Below, one piece after another: positions 9,204-19,419 of a stretch of DNA of 64,000 bases (within the stretch, counting starts at the first letter, position 1; every line of letters starts with the position of its first letter). Position numbers and translations under genes: made by a program. The stretch is from Bacteroidetes bacterium HGW-Bacteroidetes-4 (lineage in GTDB: Bacteria > Bacteroidota > Bacteroidia > Bacteroidales > SZUA-534): assembly GCA_002840905.1 (NCBI GenBank), contig PHDD01000014.1, positions 42,587 to 106,586 on the forward strand, given 5' to 3'. Below the pieces are notes generated by a model. The model searched no databases, had not been told where the DNA came from, and saw only the letters and a program-made list of their open reading frames with translations.

Positions 9204-10022
9204 TTACACAGTTTTTATATTCTGATAATTCTCAATAGCATTGCGAACAGAACCATGCAATAAGAGCAAACGTTTTGATTCATCAATACTCAAACCCAAT
9301 TCATCCATTATCATTCGGGAACCTCTTTCAATCAGTTTTTTATTGGTTAACTGCATGTCAATCATTTTATTTCCTTTAACCCGGCCCAGTTTAATCATAA
9401 CCGAAGTGGTTATCATATTCAATACCAGTTTTTGAGCAGTTCCGGCTTTCATGCGGGTACTACCGGTTACAAACTCAGGACCAACAATGGCTTCTAAAGC
9501 AATATCCACTTCTTTTGCCAATTGGGTTTCAGGATTACAGGTAATGCAAGCGGTAAAAAGCCCCGATTTTCGGGCTTCACGAACTGCACCAATAACATAA
9601 GGAGTTCGTCCCGATGCGGCAATGCCAATAACCGAATCGTTAGCATGGGGTTCGTATTGCGCCATATCGCGCCAGGCTCCCTGTTCATCATCCTCGGCCG
9701 ACTCTACTGCTTTGCGAATGGCCTGATCACCACCTGCAATCAAACCAATAACAATATCGTAAGGAACGCCAAAAGTAGGCGGAATTTCTGAAGCGTCAAC
9801 AATGCCTAAACGGCCGCTGGTTCCCGCTCCCACATAAAACAATCGCCCCCCTTTTTTAATTCGAGGTATAATTTGATCAACTACTCGCTCAATTTCGGGA
9901 ATAATTTTATTCACGGCCATATGCACAGTACTATCCTCCCGGTTAATATTCTCAAGCAATTCCTTAACCGTCATTTTTTCCAGATTGTCGTAGCGCGACG
10001 ATGATTCTGTAATATTTATCAT
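9204..10022 (-). CDS. murQ: N-acetylmuramic acid 6-phosphate etherase MurQ
   Basis: 272 residues, a little shorter than E. coli MurQ (298). MurQ splits the lactyl ether of MurNAc-6-phosphate, giving GlcNAc-6-phosphate and D-lactate in the cytoplasm. The SIS-domain signature VGAGTSGRLGIVDASEIPPTFG is present (residues 64-85, cited in parts as VGAGTSGRLG and ASEIPPTFG). Glutamates E79 and E110 are spaced as the catalytic pair of E. coli MurQ (E83/E114). GSTRMKAGTAQKLVLN follows at about 186-201. It lies 6 bp downstream of the amino-sugar kinase and reads as an operon with it, so the kinase product would feed this enzyme. The start at 10022 gives a normal N-terminus. Confidence 0.95.
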   Translation of the reverse strand: MINITESSSRYDNLEKMTVKELLENINREDSTVHMAVNKIIPEIERVVDQIIPRIKKGGRLFYVGAGTSGRLGIVDASEIPPTFGVPYDIVIGLIAGGDQAIRKAVESAEDDEQGAWRDMAQYEPHANDSVIGIAASGRTPYVIGAVREARKSGLFTACITCNPETQLAKEVDIALEAIVGPEFVTGSTRMKAGTAQKLVLNMITTSVMIKLGRVKGNKMIDMQLTNKKLIERGSRMIMDELGLSIDESKRLLLLHGSVRNAIENYQNIKTV

Positions 10023-10028
10023 AATTTA

Positions 10029-10880
10029 CTAATTCTTGCTTTTTATGGTTTTATGATAGGCCACTAAATCGTCAATGGGTGATTGCACAACTCTGGGTGT
10101 TTCAAATCCTTTAGCTATCATAACCTGATTTAGAACTGCGTTAAAATGAAAAGCTATGGAACCGGCAAAAACAACCGGTAGTTCCTTGCTATGTGGTAGC
10201 TTTAGAATATTTTTAACTACAAAATCTTCCAGTGAATCATAAACTAGCTTATATATCTCCGGCTCATTAAGTTCCGCTTTTAACAAGCGCGTTAAAGATG
10301 CCAGGTAACGATTGGGTAAGGGTTTTTTATACACACTTTCAATTATGGTGTTTAAATCAAATTCACCCAATTTAATAAGTTTCTGAGACAGTTCCGGAGA
10401 AAAATCGCGTTTTAGTAAGGCATTGATAAAACGCTTCCCCATATAGGCTCCGCTTCCCTCGTCACCCAAAATATAACCCAAAGCAGGTATTTTATCAACA
10501 AGCTGCATTCCATCGTACATGCAGGAATTGGAACCCGTACCTAAAATACAAGCGATACCCGGTTTAGTTCCCAGCAAAGCTCTTGCAGCAGCAAGCATAT
10601 CGTCGTTGATAAAGATTTGAGTATTTTCTCCAAAAAACTGAACAAATATTTTAAGCAAGCCCTCTTTAATCTGATTATTTGCCAAACCAGCACCATAAAA
10701 GAAAACTTTCTCGATGGAGCTTCTATACATATTAATGTCTGACTCAGTTAAGACCCGAATAATTTGATCCTTTTCTGAAAACAAGGGATTTATACCAATG
10801 GTGGTTAACGACAGGGTTGAATCACCGTTTATCAATCGCCAATCGGTTTTGGTCGATCCTCCGTCTGCTACTAAAAACAT
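10029..10880 (-). CDS. murK: BadF/BadG-family amino-sugar kinase (MurNAc/GlcNAc kinase-like)
   Basis: 283 residues of the ASKHA kinase fold. The phosphate-1 motif DGGSTKTDW is at residues 6-14, ILGTGSNSCMYDG at about 112-124 and LGDEGSGAYMGKR at about 138-150. The family includes N-acetylglucosamine kinase and Clostridium MurK, which phosphorylates MurNAc and GlcNAc. The gap of only 6 bp to murQ makes MurNAc the likely substrate, with MurNAc-6-phosphate passed to MurQ. No signal peptide, so cytoplasmic. The gene is divergent from the amidase operon, and the shared intergenic region contains the 20-bp palindromic motif at 11013-11032. Substrate is inferred from family and context; the symbol is used by analogy. 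Confidence 0.82.
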   Translation of the reverse strand: MFLVADGGSTKTDWRLINGDSTLSLTTIGINPLFSEKDQIIRVLTESDINMYRSSIEKVFFYGAGLANNQIKEGLLKIFVQFFGENTQIFINDDMLAAARALLGTKPGIACILGTGSNSCMYDGMQLVDKIPALGYILGDEGSGAYMGKRFINALLKRDFSPELSQKLIKLGEFDLNTIIESVYKKPLPNRYLASLTRLLKAELNEPEIYKLVYDSLEDFVVKNILKLPHSKELPVVFAGSIAFHFNAVLNQVMIAKGFETPRVVQSPIDDLVAYHKTIKSKN

Positions 10881-11012
10881 ACGTACTATTTGATTTATAT
10901 TCGTACTATCTCCGAAATTTAGTCCTAAATAAGCCTATCTTTCATGTTATAGTGTACAAAGTCCATTTATAAAATTTTTGTCGCTGCTAAATTACAAAAA
11001 ATATTTTATAAG

Positions 11013-11032
11013 ATGTAATATGTATTACACAT
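11013..11032. promoter_or_regulatory. Candidate GntR operator, kinase/amidase divergent promoter
   Basis: ATGTAATATGTATTACACAT contains the perfect inverted repeat TGTAATA-TG-TATTACA (11014-11029). It matches all fixed positions of the 20-bp motif shared with 40198-40217. It lies 133 bp upstream of the kinase start and 61 bp upstream of the amidase start. A near-consensus -7 box (CATTTTTG, 11037-11044) follows it 4 bp downstream on the plus strand. Confidence 0.65.
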
Positions 11033-11092
11033 TTTGCATTTTTGAATAATATGCCTTACTTTTGGAGGGCAAAATTTGATAAAAATTCAGCA

Positions 11093-14000
11093 ATGAGATT
11101 ACTAAAAACCCCTGTTTTTTTAAGTATCCTGATTATTTGCTCAGTCTTTTTAAACAAGGCGTTTGCTCAAATGCCGGCCTTACCGCACCGCAGCCCTGCC
11201 TATTCAATAATTGAATCGCTTACCAACCAGCATATCAACAGTACATTGCTCAATTATAAAACCGGTTACTATAAAAAAGACTCCACAAAAATTGACACCA
11301 TTATAATTGATGTAAAAAAGAAAACTATTGCGGTTTATTTTGATAAAAACCTTGCCAATGCTCCGTTCAGGCCTGAAACAATTAACTGGCTTGAAACGGA
11401 GGCAAAAAAAGCACTGGGCGAGTTGTATGATAACTACAACATTGAATTCTTTACTAACAAAAAATCGTTTAAATCATACATTCCCAACTACTACAGAACT
11501 TCAAAAAAGGATATCGATAAAACCAGAATTCCAAATAAGTTCAATCGCAATTCAAATCCATTGGTGCATAACAACTCAAAACCTGAGGAATATGAACCCA
11601 TATTACAAGCTATAAATATTGCACTGTGGCACAGTCATGGTTGGTATTACGAACTCACGCTCGACAGGTGGGAATGGCAAAGGGCGCGCTTGTTTCAAAC
11701 CGTTGAAGATTTAAGTACCATGGCCTATGTGCTTCAGGGAGTGGTTCCCATGCTCGAAAATGCTGGAGTTCAGGTATTCCTTCCCCGTGAACGTTCTTTT
11801 CAAACACACGAGGTTATTGTCGATAATAATGGAAGTACAGGAAATAGTATTTATCGCGAAAACATAAAATCAAAATCAGAAAATTCTGGTTTTGCCATAG
11901 GCAATCCACCTTACATTACTGAAAATCCATTTAAGCTGGGAACCTATACCCAATTTACCTCGCACAAACAATCGATGGAATTTATTGAATGGATTCCGGA
12001 GATACCTGAATCGGGCAAATACCCGGTTTACATTGCTTATCATCATCAAAAAGAGAATTCCGACAAAGCACAGTATAAGGTACATCACACCGGAGGAATT
12101 ACTGAGTTTGATGTGAATCAGCAAATAGGTGGAGAAACCTGGATTTATCTGGGCACTTTTCATTTTAATCGGGGAATTCATGCCGACTCCGGTAAAGTAG
12201 TACTGACGGGAAAAACAACTAAAAATAACCAAAACCTCACGGCCGATGCCGTTCGATTTGGTGGTGGAATGGGAAACATTAGCCGGAACGGAAAAACAAG
12301 CGGCCGACCGCGCTACCAGGAAGCTGCCCGATACTACTTACAATATGCGGGCATGCCCGATTCGCTGGTTTGGTTATTGAACCGCGAAAAAGAAAACGAT
12401 TACAGCGACGATGTTCAAAGTCGTGGTGAATGGTTGAATTACCTGATGGGAGCTCCGGCAGGTCCCACAAAAAACCGGAATATTCCCGGATTGCAAATAC
12501 CGGTTGATTTGGCGCTTGCTTTTCATACCGATGCAGGAATTGCTGGTTCTGACAGTGTGATTGGTACGCTGGGAATTTACAGCACAACCCAGGGTAATCC
12601 CGCTTTCCCCAATGGGATTTCGAAAATGGCATCGCGCGATTTGACTGATTTGATTCAAACCCAATTGGTAACCGATATTCGACAAAAATACGACACCAGC
12701 TGGATTCGTCGTGGATTGTGGGACAGGGCTTACAGTGAAGCGTTCCGTCCCAATGTACCCACCATGCTGCTCGAATTGCTTTCGCATCAAAACTTTTTAG
12801 ATGCCCGCTTTGGCTGGGAACCCATGTTCCGCTTCGACGTTTCGCGGGCTATATACAAAGGAATTCACCGGTTTTTATCTGTTCAATACAATATTCCGTA
12901 TGTAATTCAACCCTTACCTGTTTCCCATTTTAACTTACAGATAAAAAACAACAACCAACTCGAACTGAGCTGGAAACCCGTTAGCGATCCGCTGGAACAC
13001 ACCGCTGAACCGGAAGGTTACCTGGTTTACACCCGAAAAAACGGACAGGGCTTCGATAACGGACAATGGACCGATAAACCGTTCTTCCTGATTTCGAATC
13101 CTGAACCTGAAACCATTTATTCTTTTAAAGTAACCGCTGTTAATAAAGGTGGTGAAAGCTTTCCATCGGAAATACTTTCAGCCGGAATTGCTGAAAATGC
13201 ACCCGGAACCGTTCTTATTGTCAATGCTTTTGACCGCATAGCAGGTCCGGCAGCGTTGGATGAAACCCGAATGGCGGGATTCATTAACCGAATGGACGAA
13301 GGCGTTGGATACCATGCAACTATTCATTATACGGGTTCGCAATACGATTATGACCGGAATTCTCCCTGGCTCGATGACGATTCACCGGGGTTTGGTGCTT
13401 CGGGAGCCGAAATGGAAGAAAAAATCATTCCCGGAAATACCTTCGATTATAGTTTTGTTCATGGACAATCGATTCTTAACGCGGGCTATAGTTTTGTTTC
13501 CATAAGCGACGAGGCGTTTACCGAATCGTTAACAGAACCTGAAACTTATTTTATGATAGATTTTTTGGCTGGCGAAGAAAAAACACATTACCTGCCCAAA
13601 AACGATTCTGTTGCCCATTTCACTCTTTTTTCCGATGAATTGCTGAAAAATTTACAAAGCTATCTGAATCAGGGAGGTAATTTACTAATCACCGGAGCGC
13701 ACATTGGCAGCGATGTAAAACTCAATCAACAGGATTCATTGATCGGGGCAGCCTTAAAATTTAAATGGCGAACCAATCACGCATCGCGCCTGGGTAAGAC
13801 TTATTTTACCGACACCTCGTTAGCCACACAACTTAACGGCTTACAGTTTAATACCTTTTATCATCCACTGATTTACAAGGTGGAATCGCCCGACGCTATT
13901 GAACCTTACAACAATTCGTCGAAAACCATTATGCGCTATGCTGAAAATAACATGAGTGCAGGAGTTTTATACACGGGAAATTATAAAGTTGCTGCCTTTG

Positions 14001-14095
14001 GCTTTCCGTTTGAAACCATTCTGCTAAAAAACGATAGGGATGCTTTTATAAAATTGATTATTAACACATTTACAAAAGAAACAAATAAACAATAA
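11093..14095 (+). CDS. Exported N-acetylmuramoyl-L-alanine amidase with golvesin/Xly-type insert
   Basis: 1000 residues from the ATG at 11093, where a signal peptide begins ([26 protein letters not shown]); an upstream TTG at 11042 would place 17 residues before it. Amidase_3-like elements are split along the chain: [20 protein letters not shown] and [22 protein letters not shown], then ALAFHTDAG, then [13 protein letters not shown], consistent with metal-binding and catalytic residues of that fold. Between the first and second blocks sits a golvesin/xanthan-lyase C-terminal-like beta domain (YPVYIAYHH ... GKVVLTG). A fibronectin III-like segment and a long C-terminal region follow. Homologues are often labelled xanthan lyase. 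I infer that it cuts the stem peptide from MurNAc in the periplasm. It is the first gene of the plus-strand operon. Confidence 0.78.
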   Translation: MRLLKTPVFLSILIICSVFLNKAFAQMPALPHRSPAYSIIESLTNQHINSTLLNYKTGYYKKDSTKIDTIIIDVKKKTIAVYFDKNLANAPFRPETINWLETEAKKALGELYDNYNIEFFTNKKSFKSYIPNYYRTSKKDIDKTRIPNKFNRNSNPLVHNNSKPEEYEPILQAINIALWHSHGWYYELTLDRWEWQRARLFQTVEDLSTMAYVLQGVVPMLENAGVQVFLPRERSFQTHEVIVDNNGSTGNSIYRENIKSKSENSGFAIGNPPYITENPFKLGTYTQFTSHKQSMEFIEWIPEIPESGKYPVYIAYHHQKENSDKAQYKVHHTGGITEFDVNQQIGGETWIYLGTFHFNRGIHADSGKVVLTGKTTKNNQNLTADAVRFGGGMGNISRNGKTSGRPRYQEAARYYLQYAGMPDSLVWLLNREKENDYSDDVQSRGEWLNYLMGAPAGPTKNRNIPGLQIPVDLALAFHTDAGIAGSDSVIGTLGIYSTTQGNPAFPNGISKMASRDLTDLIQTQLVTDIRQKYDTSWIRRGLWDRAYSEAFRPNVPTMLLELLSHQNFLDARFGWEPMFRFDVSRAIYKGIHRFLSVQYNIPYVIQPLPVSHFNLQIKNNNQLELSWKPVSDPLEHTAEPEGYLVYTRKNGQGFDNGQWTDKPFFLISNPEPETIYSFKVTAVNKGGESFPSEILSAGIAENAPGTVLIVNAFDRIAGPAALDETRMAGFINRMDEGVGYHATIHYTGSQYDYDRNSPWLDDDSPGFGASGAEMEEKIIPGNTFDYSFVHGQSILNAGYSFVSISDEAFTESLTEPETYFMIDFLAGEEKTHYLPKNDSVAHFTLFSDELLKNLQSYLNQGGNLLITGAHIGSDVKLNQQDSLIGAALKFKWRTNHASRLGKTYFTDTSLATQLNGLQFNTFYHPLIYKVESPDAIEPYNNSSKTIMRYAENNMSAGVLYTGNYKVAAFGFPFETILLKNDRDAFIKLIINTFTKETNKQ

Positions 14096-14115
14096 ACCTG
14101 AAAAACAAACTATTT

Positions 14116-15579
14116 ATGAAAACCATTACTTGTTTTATTCCCTACCAGACTCCCGAAATTTGGGAAAATTTTTTGAAGGATTTAGAGCAAAACGATCATA
14201 TAAAAACCATTTATTTATTAGGTAAGCCAGATGCAAAAACCCAATGGAATAAAGCAAAAGCGCTGAAAACTGAGAGCATTTCTAAAACAACTACTTTAAA
14301 AAAAACTGCCGATGTTGTAGATACCGATTACGTGCTTTTAATTACTAAAGAAACCGAAATAAAACTGGGCCAGTTTGCCCTGGAACGTTTTATCAGTATG
14401 GCTGATGATACCGGCGCCGGGATGGTTTACTCTGATTACCTGCAAGTTGCCGATGGCAAACAAAGCAATCATCCGGTAATTGATTACCAGGAGGGCAGTT
14501 TACGCGACGATTTCAATTTTGGCCCGCTTTGGTTTATCAACAATGACGTTTTTAAGAATGCTGTAAACAGTTTTAGCGAGTCCTATGATTTTGCCGGTTT
14601 GTATCAACTTCGTCTGGCCATTAGCCGAAATCAGGAATTATTTCACATTCCTGAACCGCTCTATTCACAAATTGAATGGGATACGCGTGCTTCAGGAAAA
14701 AAGATTTTCGATTATGTTGACCCAAAAAACCGGCAGGTTCAAATTGAAATGGAAAAAGCCGCAACTACACATTTAAAAGCCATCGGCGGATACTTAAAGC
14801 CTGATTTTAAAGCCGTAAACCTTAACGAAGGTAATTTTCCGGTGGAAGCTTCGGTTATTATCCCGGTTCGTAACCGAGAAAAAACCATTGCCGACGCCAT
14901 TGATTCGGTGATGAAACAAAAAACGCGTTTTGACTTCAACCTAATCATTGTTGATAATCATTCAAGCGATCGAACCACTGAAATTATTCAATCGTATGCA
15001 GCAAAATACAAAAACCTGATTCATGTTATTCCCGAGCGCACCGATTTGGGTATTGGTGGCTGCTGGAACCTGGCTGTTCATCACGAACTTTGCGGAAAAT
15101 TCGCCATTCAGCTTGACAGCGACGACCTTTACAAAGACGAAACCACCCTGCAACAAATTGTGGATACTTTTTACAAAGAAAAATGCGCTATGGTGATTGG
15201 CTCGTACCAAATGACCAACTTTAAGTTGGAAGAAATTCCACCGGGATTAATTGACCACAAAGAATGGACTCCCGATAACGGACGAAACAATGCATTGCGC
15301 ATTAATGGATTGGGTGCTCCACGAGCTTTTTATACTCCGGTTTTCCGAAGTATTAAAATACCCAATACCAGTTATGGCGAAGATTATGGTTTGGGACTGG
15401 CCATCAGCCGACATTATCAAATTGGCCGAATATATAACTCCCTTTACCTGTGTCGCCGATGGGAGGACAATTCCGATGCTTCGCTCAGCATTGAAGCCAT
15501 GAACAAACACAATTATTACAAAGATAAACTGCGCACCGTGGAACTTAAAGCGCGCATACAACTAAATAAGAGCAAATAA
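14116..15579 (+). CDS. Tandem GT-A (family 2-like) glycosyltransferase
   Basis: 487 residues with no signal peptide or membrane segment. The C-terminal half (about 242-470) is a clear GT2 domain: [46 protein letters not shown] and the DxD-type motif QLDSDD at 332-337. The N-terminal half (about 1-235) has the same GT-A outline ([21 protein letters not shown]) but lacks a good nucleotide-sugar motif and may be degenerate. It lies 20 bp after the amidase gene and 55 bp before the DUF4922 gene. A soluble GT2 in a wall-recycling operon, beside a GalT-like protein, suggests transfer of a sugar to a cytoplasmic acceptor. Donor and acceptor are unknown. Confidence 0.82.
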   Translation: MKTITCFIPYQTPEIWENFLKDLEQNDHIKTIYLLGKPDAKTQWNKAKALKTESISKTTTLKKTADVVDTDYVLLITKETEIKLGQFALERFISMADDTGAGMVYSDYLQVADGKQSNHPVIDYQEGSLRDDFNFGPLWFINNDVFKNAVNSFSESYDFAGLYQLRLAISRNQELFHIPEPLYSQIEWDTRASGKKIFDYVDPKNRQVQIEMEKAATTHLKAIGGYLKPDFKAVNLNEGNFPVEASVIIPVRNREKTIADAIDSVMKQKTRFDFNLIIVDNHSSDRTTEIIQSYAAKYKNLIHVIPERTDLGIGGCWNLAVHHELCGKFAIQLDSDDLYKDETTLQQIVDTFYKEKCAMVIGSYQMTNFKLEEIPPGLIDHKEWTPDNGRNNALRINGLGAPRAFYTPVFRSIKIPNTSYGEDYGLGLAISRHYQIGRIYNSLYLCRRWEDNSDASLSIEAMNKHNYYKDKLRTVELKARIQLNKSK

Positions 15580-15634
15580 CCTAAGCATTGGAAAGAAACA
15601 ATTATAAAAACTGCATTTATCATTTTATCATTCA

Positions 15635-16582
15635 ATGAATTACCAAAGCAAATCAAAAAATTTATTTCTGGAACAAAAGACCAATTGGCCGCTACTGGCA
15701 GCCAATACAGAAGGTTTAAAAAATGTACAGCTCAAAACTTTTGTGTACGATGGTTTTCAGATAAACCTACAATTTAATCCTAAGCGGATTACCTCATCGG
15801 CAGCAAAAGTGGATAAAGCATCGATTGAGGCGCGAAAATGTTTTTTATGTGCCGCAAATCGCCCCAATGAACAGTGTGGTGTTACATTTGAAAATAAATA
15901 TGAAATACTTTGCAATCCCTTTCCTATTTTTCCGGAGCATTACACCATAGCCCACAACGAACATATACCGCAGGAAATAAAGCATTCGTTTGCCGATATG
16001 TTAGCGCTGAGCAAAGCACTCCCCGATTTAGTGGTTTTTTACAACGCCCCAAATTGCGGGGCTTCGGCTCCCGACCATTTACATTTTCAGGCCGGAAACA
16101 CGGGCTTTTTACCCATTGAAAAAGAGATTGAAACACTTAAAACAACCTATGGTAAAACACGAATCAAAAAGTCAGGTCTTGAACTTACAGCCATTAACGA
16201 TGGTTTGCGAAAAATGCTTGTGCTGGAATCATCAGAAAAAGATTCGTTGATAAAAGCTTTCGAGCCTTGTTATGAATTTACCAGCAGACTGGTTCACAAC
16301 CAAGACCCCATGCTTAACATACTGAGCTGGTACAGCAATGCCTGGCGTGTAATTATTTTTCCCCGCGAAAAACACCGCCCCTGGCAATATTTTGAAGAGG
16401 GCGAAAAAAACATCCTTTTAAGTCCGGCTTCGGTCGATTTTGGGGGAACCCTGATAACTCCACTGGAAAAAGATTTTACAAAAATCAGTCGTGACGATAT
16501 AAGCAACATCATGCAACAATTGACCCTTAACGATAAGAATTTCGAAGAACTGACTGATTATTTAAAAAAAAACATTAAATAA
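15635..16582 (+). CDS. DUF4922 protein, GalT/HIT-like nucleotidyltransferase fold
   Basis: 315 residues, cytoplasmic. It matches the DUF4922 family. The catalytic-type HxHxQ motif is intact (DHLHFQ, H148-L-H150-F-Q152), preceded by CGASAP. CFLC at 69-72 occupies the place of the zinc-binding C-x2-C of galactose-1-phosphate uridylyltransferase, and NKYEILCNPFPIFPEHYTIA resembles the GalT strand region. These residues support a nucleotidyl transfer or phosphorolysis reaction on a sugar phosphate or dinucleotide. It sits 5 bp before the tandem GNAT gene. Given the operon, a MurNAc- or GlcNAc-derived substrate is plausible but unproven. Confidence 0.8.
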   Translation: MNYQSKSKNLFLEQKTNWPLLAANTEGLKNVQLKTFVYDGFQINLQFNPKRITSSAAKVDKASIEARKCFLCAANRPNEQCGVTFENKYEILCNPFPIFPEHYTIAHNEHIPQEIKHSFADMLALSKALPDLVVFYNAPNCGASAPDHLHFQAGNTGFLPIEKEIETLKTTYGKTRIKKSGLELTAINDGLRKMLVLESSEKDSLIKAFEPCYEFTSRLVHNQDPMLNILSWYSNAWRVIIFPREKHRPWQYFEEGEKNILLSPASVDFGGTLITPLEKDFTKISRDDISNIMQQLTLNDKNFEELTDYLKKNIK

Positions 16583-16587
16583 GCAAC

Positions 16588-17499
16588 ATGATTTCGGTGC
16601 AAAACTATACCGACCCTTACTTTCAGCAAGTGTTGGATTTACTCAACCAAAGCAAGTCCTTCGACAGCTTTACCGAGCCCTTGCTTAAAGAAAAAATGTA
16701 CGACGACCCAACCTGGAACCCGGAACACACCTGGATGGCTTTGCATAAAAGTAAAGTAATTGGCTTTATGCAAGGTGTTACCCGAAACATTCGCGGTTCA
16801 AAATTGGGTTATATCAAGTTAATGGCTGTGCACCCCGAATTCCGGCGTCAGGGAATTGCATCAAGGCTTTTTGAACTTTTGGAAAAGCAACTCAGTGAAT
16901 TACAAATGGAAGCCCTGCGGATTTACGATGTCCCCCTTAATTATTTTATGCCAGGTATCGATCCCCGGTACACCCCGGCTGTTTGCTTTGCCGAGAAAAT
17001 GGGATTCAAAAAAACGGGCGATGCCATTAATATGCAGGTTGATTTAATGGCTACAGATTGGGATGCATCAGAAAAAATAGCCGAATTAAAAAAAGCATCC
17101 ATTGAAATTAAACGGGCAACATTAAACGACAAAGAAGAACTTTTCGATTTTATTTCAGAAGATTGGATGCTATGGCAAAATGAGTTGGAAATGGCTTACC
17201 GATTTGCTCAACCAGCTATTTTTATTGCCCGGCAAAATGGCAGACTTAAAGCCTTTGCAGCTTACGAAGGAAACAATCAGGGAACGGGTTGGTTTGGTCC
17301 CATGGGAACACATCGCGACTTACGCGGAAAAGGTGTTGGCAATGTTCTCCTTTATCTTTGCCTGTCCGACATGAAGCATCAAGGACATACAAGCGCCACC
17401 ATTCCCTGGGTTGCCCCCATCGCTTTTTATTCACATTATGCAAATGCAGTTATCGACCGGGTTTTCTGGCGCTACGAAAAAAAACTAAAAAATGAATAA
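16588..17499 (+). CDS. Tandem GNAT acetyltransferase
   Basis: 303 residues with two GNAT domains. The first (about 1-150) has the acetyl-CoA loop in YIKLMAVHPEFRRQGIASRLFE, with the R-x-x-G-x-A motif at 86-91. The second (about 172-300) has RDLRGKGVGNVLLYLC, with R-G-K-G-V-G at 246-251. No signal peptide, so cytoplasmic. The gene starts 5 bp after DUF4922 and overlaps the SGNH gene by 8 bp, which argues for translational coupling. GNAT enzymes N-acetylate amines such as amino sugars or peptides. With an SGNH esterase next to it, it may tune acetylation of imported wall fragments. The substrate cannot be read from the sequence. Confidence 0.85.
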   Translation: MISVQNYTDPYFQQVLDLLNQSKSFDSFTEPLLKEKMYDDPTWNPEHTWMALHKSKVIGFMQGVTRNIRGSKLGYIKLMAVHPEFRRQGIASRLFELLEKQLSELQMEALRIYDVPLNYFMPGIDPRYTPAVCFAEKMGFKKTGDAINMQVDLMATDWDASEKIAELKKASIEIKRATLNDKEELFDFISEDWMLWQNELEMAYRFAQPAIFIARQNGRLKAFAAYEGNNQGTGWFGPMGTHRDLRGKGVGNVLLYLCLSDMKHQGHTSATIPWVAPIAFYSHYANAVIDRVFWRYEKKLKNE

Positions 17500-18025
17500 T
17501 CACATACTTTTTATCGGCGATAGCCTTACGCAATGGGGTAACTGGAACGAATTATTTCCACAATTTACCATTGAAAACCTGGGTCTTGCCGGCGATAAAA
17601 CCATCGACATTATACAACGGATGCCGCTTTACCAAACAAAACAAGCCACAACCATTTTTTTGATGGTTGGAATTAATGATTTAGCCAATGGAATACCCGT
17701 TGCATCGATACTGATGAATTATAATACGTTGCTTAACCAAATGCATCAATACTGGCCAACGGCAAAAATACATCTGTTGAGCTTGCTTCCTGTTGAATAC
17801 GAATCGTTTACCCATACAGCCATCTATCCTCAAAATGTAGAAAAACTAAATGCTGGAATTGCGACTTTGGCGAACGAAATAAATACTTTTTATGTTGATA
17901 TAGCTCCTGCTTTTTCTAATGGAAATGGAAATTTAAACCCAATGTACACCTACGATGGCCTACATTTGAATAATGCGGGATATTTGGTATGGAAAAAGGA
18001 AATTGAGACTTACTTACAAAATTAA
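17492..18025 (+). CDS. SGNH/GDSL-family hydrolase, leaderless
   Basis: 177 residues starting directly at the catalytic block (NNHILFIGDSLTQWG), so there is no room for a signal peptide. All four SGNH blocks are visible: GDS with the nucleophile serine near residue 10, NLGLAGDKT with the block II glycine, VGINDLANG with the block III asparagine, and DGLHLNNAGY with the Asp/His pair. The family hydrolyses acyl esters, including O-acetyl groups on sugars. It overlaps the GNAT gene by 8 bp and lies 9 bp before the SpoIID gene. A cytoplasmic sugar O-deacetylase acting on imported wall fragments is a reasonable inference. A general acylhydrolase remains possible. Confidence 0.85.
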   Translation: MNNHILFIGDSLTQWGNWNELFPQFTIENLGLAGDKTIDIIQRMPLYQTKQATTIFLMVGINDLANGIPVASILMNYNTLLNQMHQYWPTAKIHLLSLLPVEYESFTHTAIYPQNVEKLNAGIATLANEINTFYVDIAPAFSNGNGNLNPMYTYDGLHLNNAGYLVWKKEIETYLQN

Positions 18026-18034
18026 TTACAGCCT

Positions 18035-19360
18035 ATGGAATCGTCACCAAACATACAAATTGGCATAGTAAAACGCGATAAACTGAGTTTTAAACTGGCC
18101 GGAAAATTTAAAATTTCAAATACCGGTAAGAATTGCTTCAATGTTTGCCAGGCCGGCATAAAAAACGGAGCTATTGAACTTACCACTGAAAACGGAACAC
18201 AAACATTTACGAAAGAAGTAAGTTTTCTTCCCTGTAACCTTTCGGCCGATCATTTTGAAATAAAAGCGGTTACCATTGGAATCGATTTTCATTGGGAACA
18301 GGAAGAAGATCAAAGGTTTCAGGGTGCTTTAAAATTATTGGTTCTCGATGGCGCCATTCAGGCTATAAATGTTTTACCCATCGAAAACTATCTGGTCAGT
18401 GTAATTTCGTCGGAAATGAGTGCCAACAGTTCACTAAGTCTGTTAAAAGCTCACGCCATTATTTCGCGTAGCTGGTTGCTTGCACAAATTGAAAAACAAA
18501 AAAACCTAAGCAAAAAAGAAAAAGTTTATAAGCCCATCCAACAAACCGATACTGAATACATTCGTTGGTACGATCGCGAAGACCACAAGCATTTCCACGT
18601 ATGTGCCGACGACCACTGCCAGCGCTATCAGGGAATTACCCGGGCTCATAATCCACAGGTAATAAAAGCTGTACAGGAAACTATGGGAAAAGTGTTGAAA
18701 TACAAGGGAGCAATCTGTGACGCGCGCTTCTCAAAATCGTGCGGCGGGGTTGCCGAACTTTTTGAAAACTGCTGGGAACCAGTACCGCATGCCTACTTAA
18801 GCGCAGTTATTGATTCACCTGAGCCCGACAAAATTTCTACATTGGATTTACGCATCGAAAAAAATACAGAGCAATTTATCAATTCCAATCCCAAGGCCTT
18901 TTGCAATACCAGCAATGTGAAAATACTCAGCCAGGTTTTAAACGATTACGACCAATCGGCCAATGGCTTTTTCCGTTGGAAGCTTGATTATTCCCAGAAA
19001 GAACTCTCGGCACTGGTTCTGCAAAAATCGGGAATCGACTTTGGAACAATAACTGATTTAATTCCTGTGGAAAGGGGAACTTCGGGTCGCTTAATAAAAC
19101 TCAAAATAATTGGAACTAAAAAAGAACTGGTAGTAGGTAAAGAGCTGGAAATTCGCCGCTGGTTAAGCCCTACACATCTTTACAGTTCGGCCATTACCAT
19201 CGAAAAAACCAATGCTGATTTTATAATCCGTGGAGCTGGTTGGGGCCATGGTGTGGGTTTGTGCCAAATTGGAGCCGCAGTTATGGGCGAAAAAGGATAT
19301 TCTTCTGATGAAATTCTAATGCACTACTACCCGGGAGCAAACATTGAAAAAACATATTAA
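18035..19360 (+). CDS. SpoIID/LytB-domain protein without signal peptide
   Basis: 441 residues. The SpoIID core is clear: the catalytic-type glutamate E127 in YLVSVISSEMSANSSLSLLKAHAII (cited as VISSEMSANS and LLKAHAIISRSWLL), SKSCGGVAELFENCW, and near the C-terminus GWGHGVGLCQIGAAVMGEKGY. SpoIID enzymes are lytic transglycosylases that act on denuded glycan and normally work outside the membrane. Here the N-terminus (MESSPNIQIGIVKRDKL) is hydrophilic, with no signal peptide or transmembrane helix, so the protein should be cytoplasmic. It follows the SGNH gene by 9 bp and precedes an AmpG-like permease by 59 bp. I infer action on imported glycan fragments; a non-enzymatic or different role is possible. 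Confidence 0.85.
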   Translation: MESSPNIQIGIVKRDKLSFKLAGKFKISNTGKNCFNVCQAGIKNGAIELTTENGTQTFTKEVSFLPCNLSADHFEIKAVTIGIDFHWEQEEDQRFQGALKLLVLDGAIQAINVLPIENYLVSVISSEMSANSSLSLLKAHAIISRSWLLAQIEKQKNLSKKEKVYKPIQQTDTEYIRWYDREDHKHFHVCADDHCQRYQGITRAHNPQVIKAVQETMGKVLKYKGAICDARFSKSCGGVAELFENCWEPVPHAYLSAVIDSPEPDKISTLDLRIEKNTEQFINSNPKAFCNTSNVKILSQVLNDYDQSANGFFRWKLDYSQKELSALVLQKSGIDFGTITDLIPVERGTSGRLIKLKIIGTKKELVVGKELEIRRWLSPTHLYSSAITIEKTNADFIIRGAGWGHGVGLCQIGAAVMGEKGYSSDEILMHYYPGANIEKTY

Positions 19361-19419
19361 GATTATAGTTAATTAAAGTTGAACTTTACAAATAATTAAA
19401 ACCGGAAACAGAACTAAAC

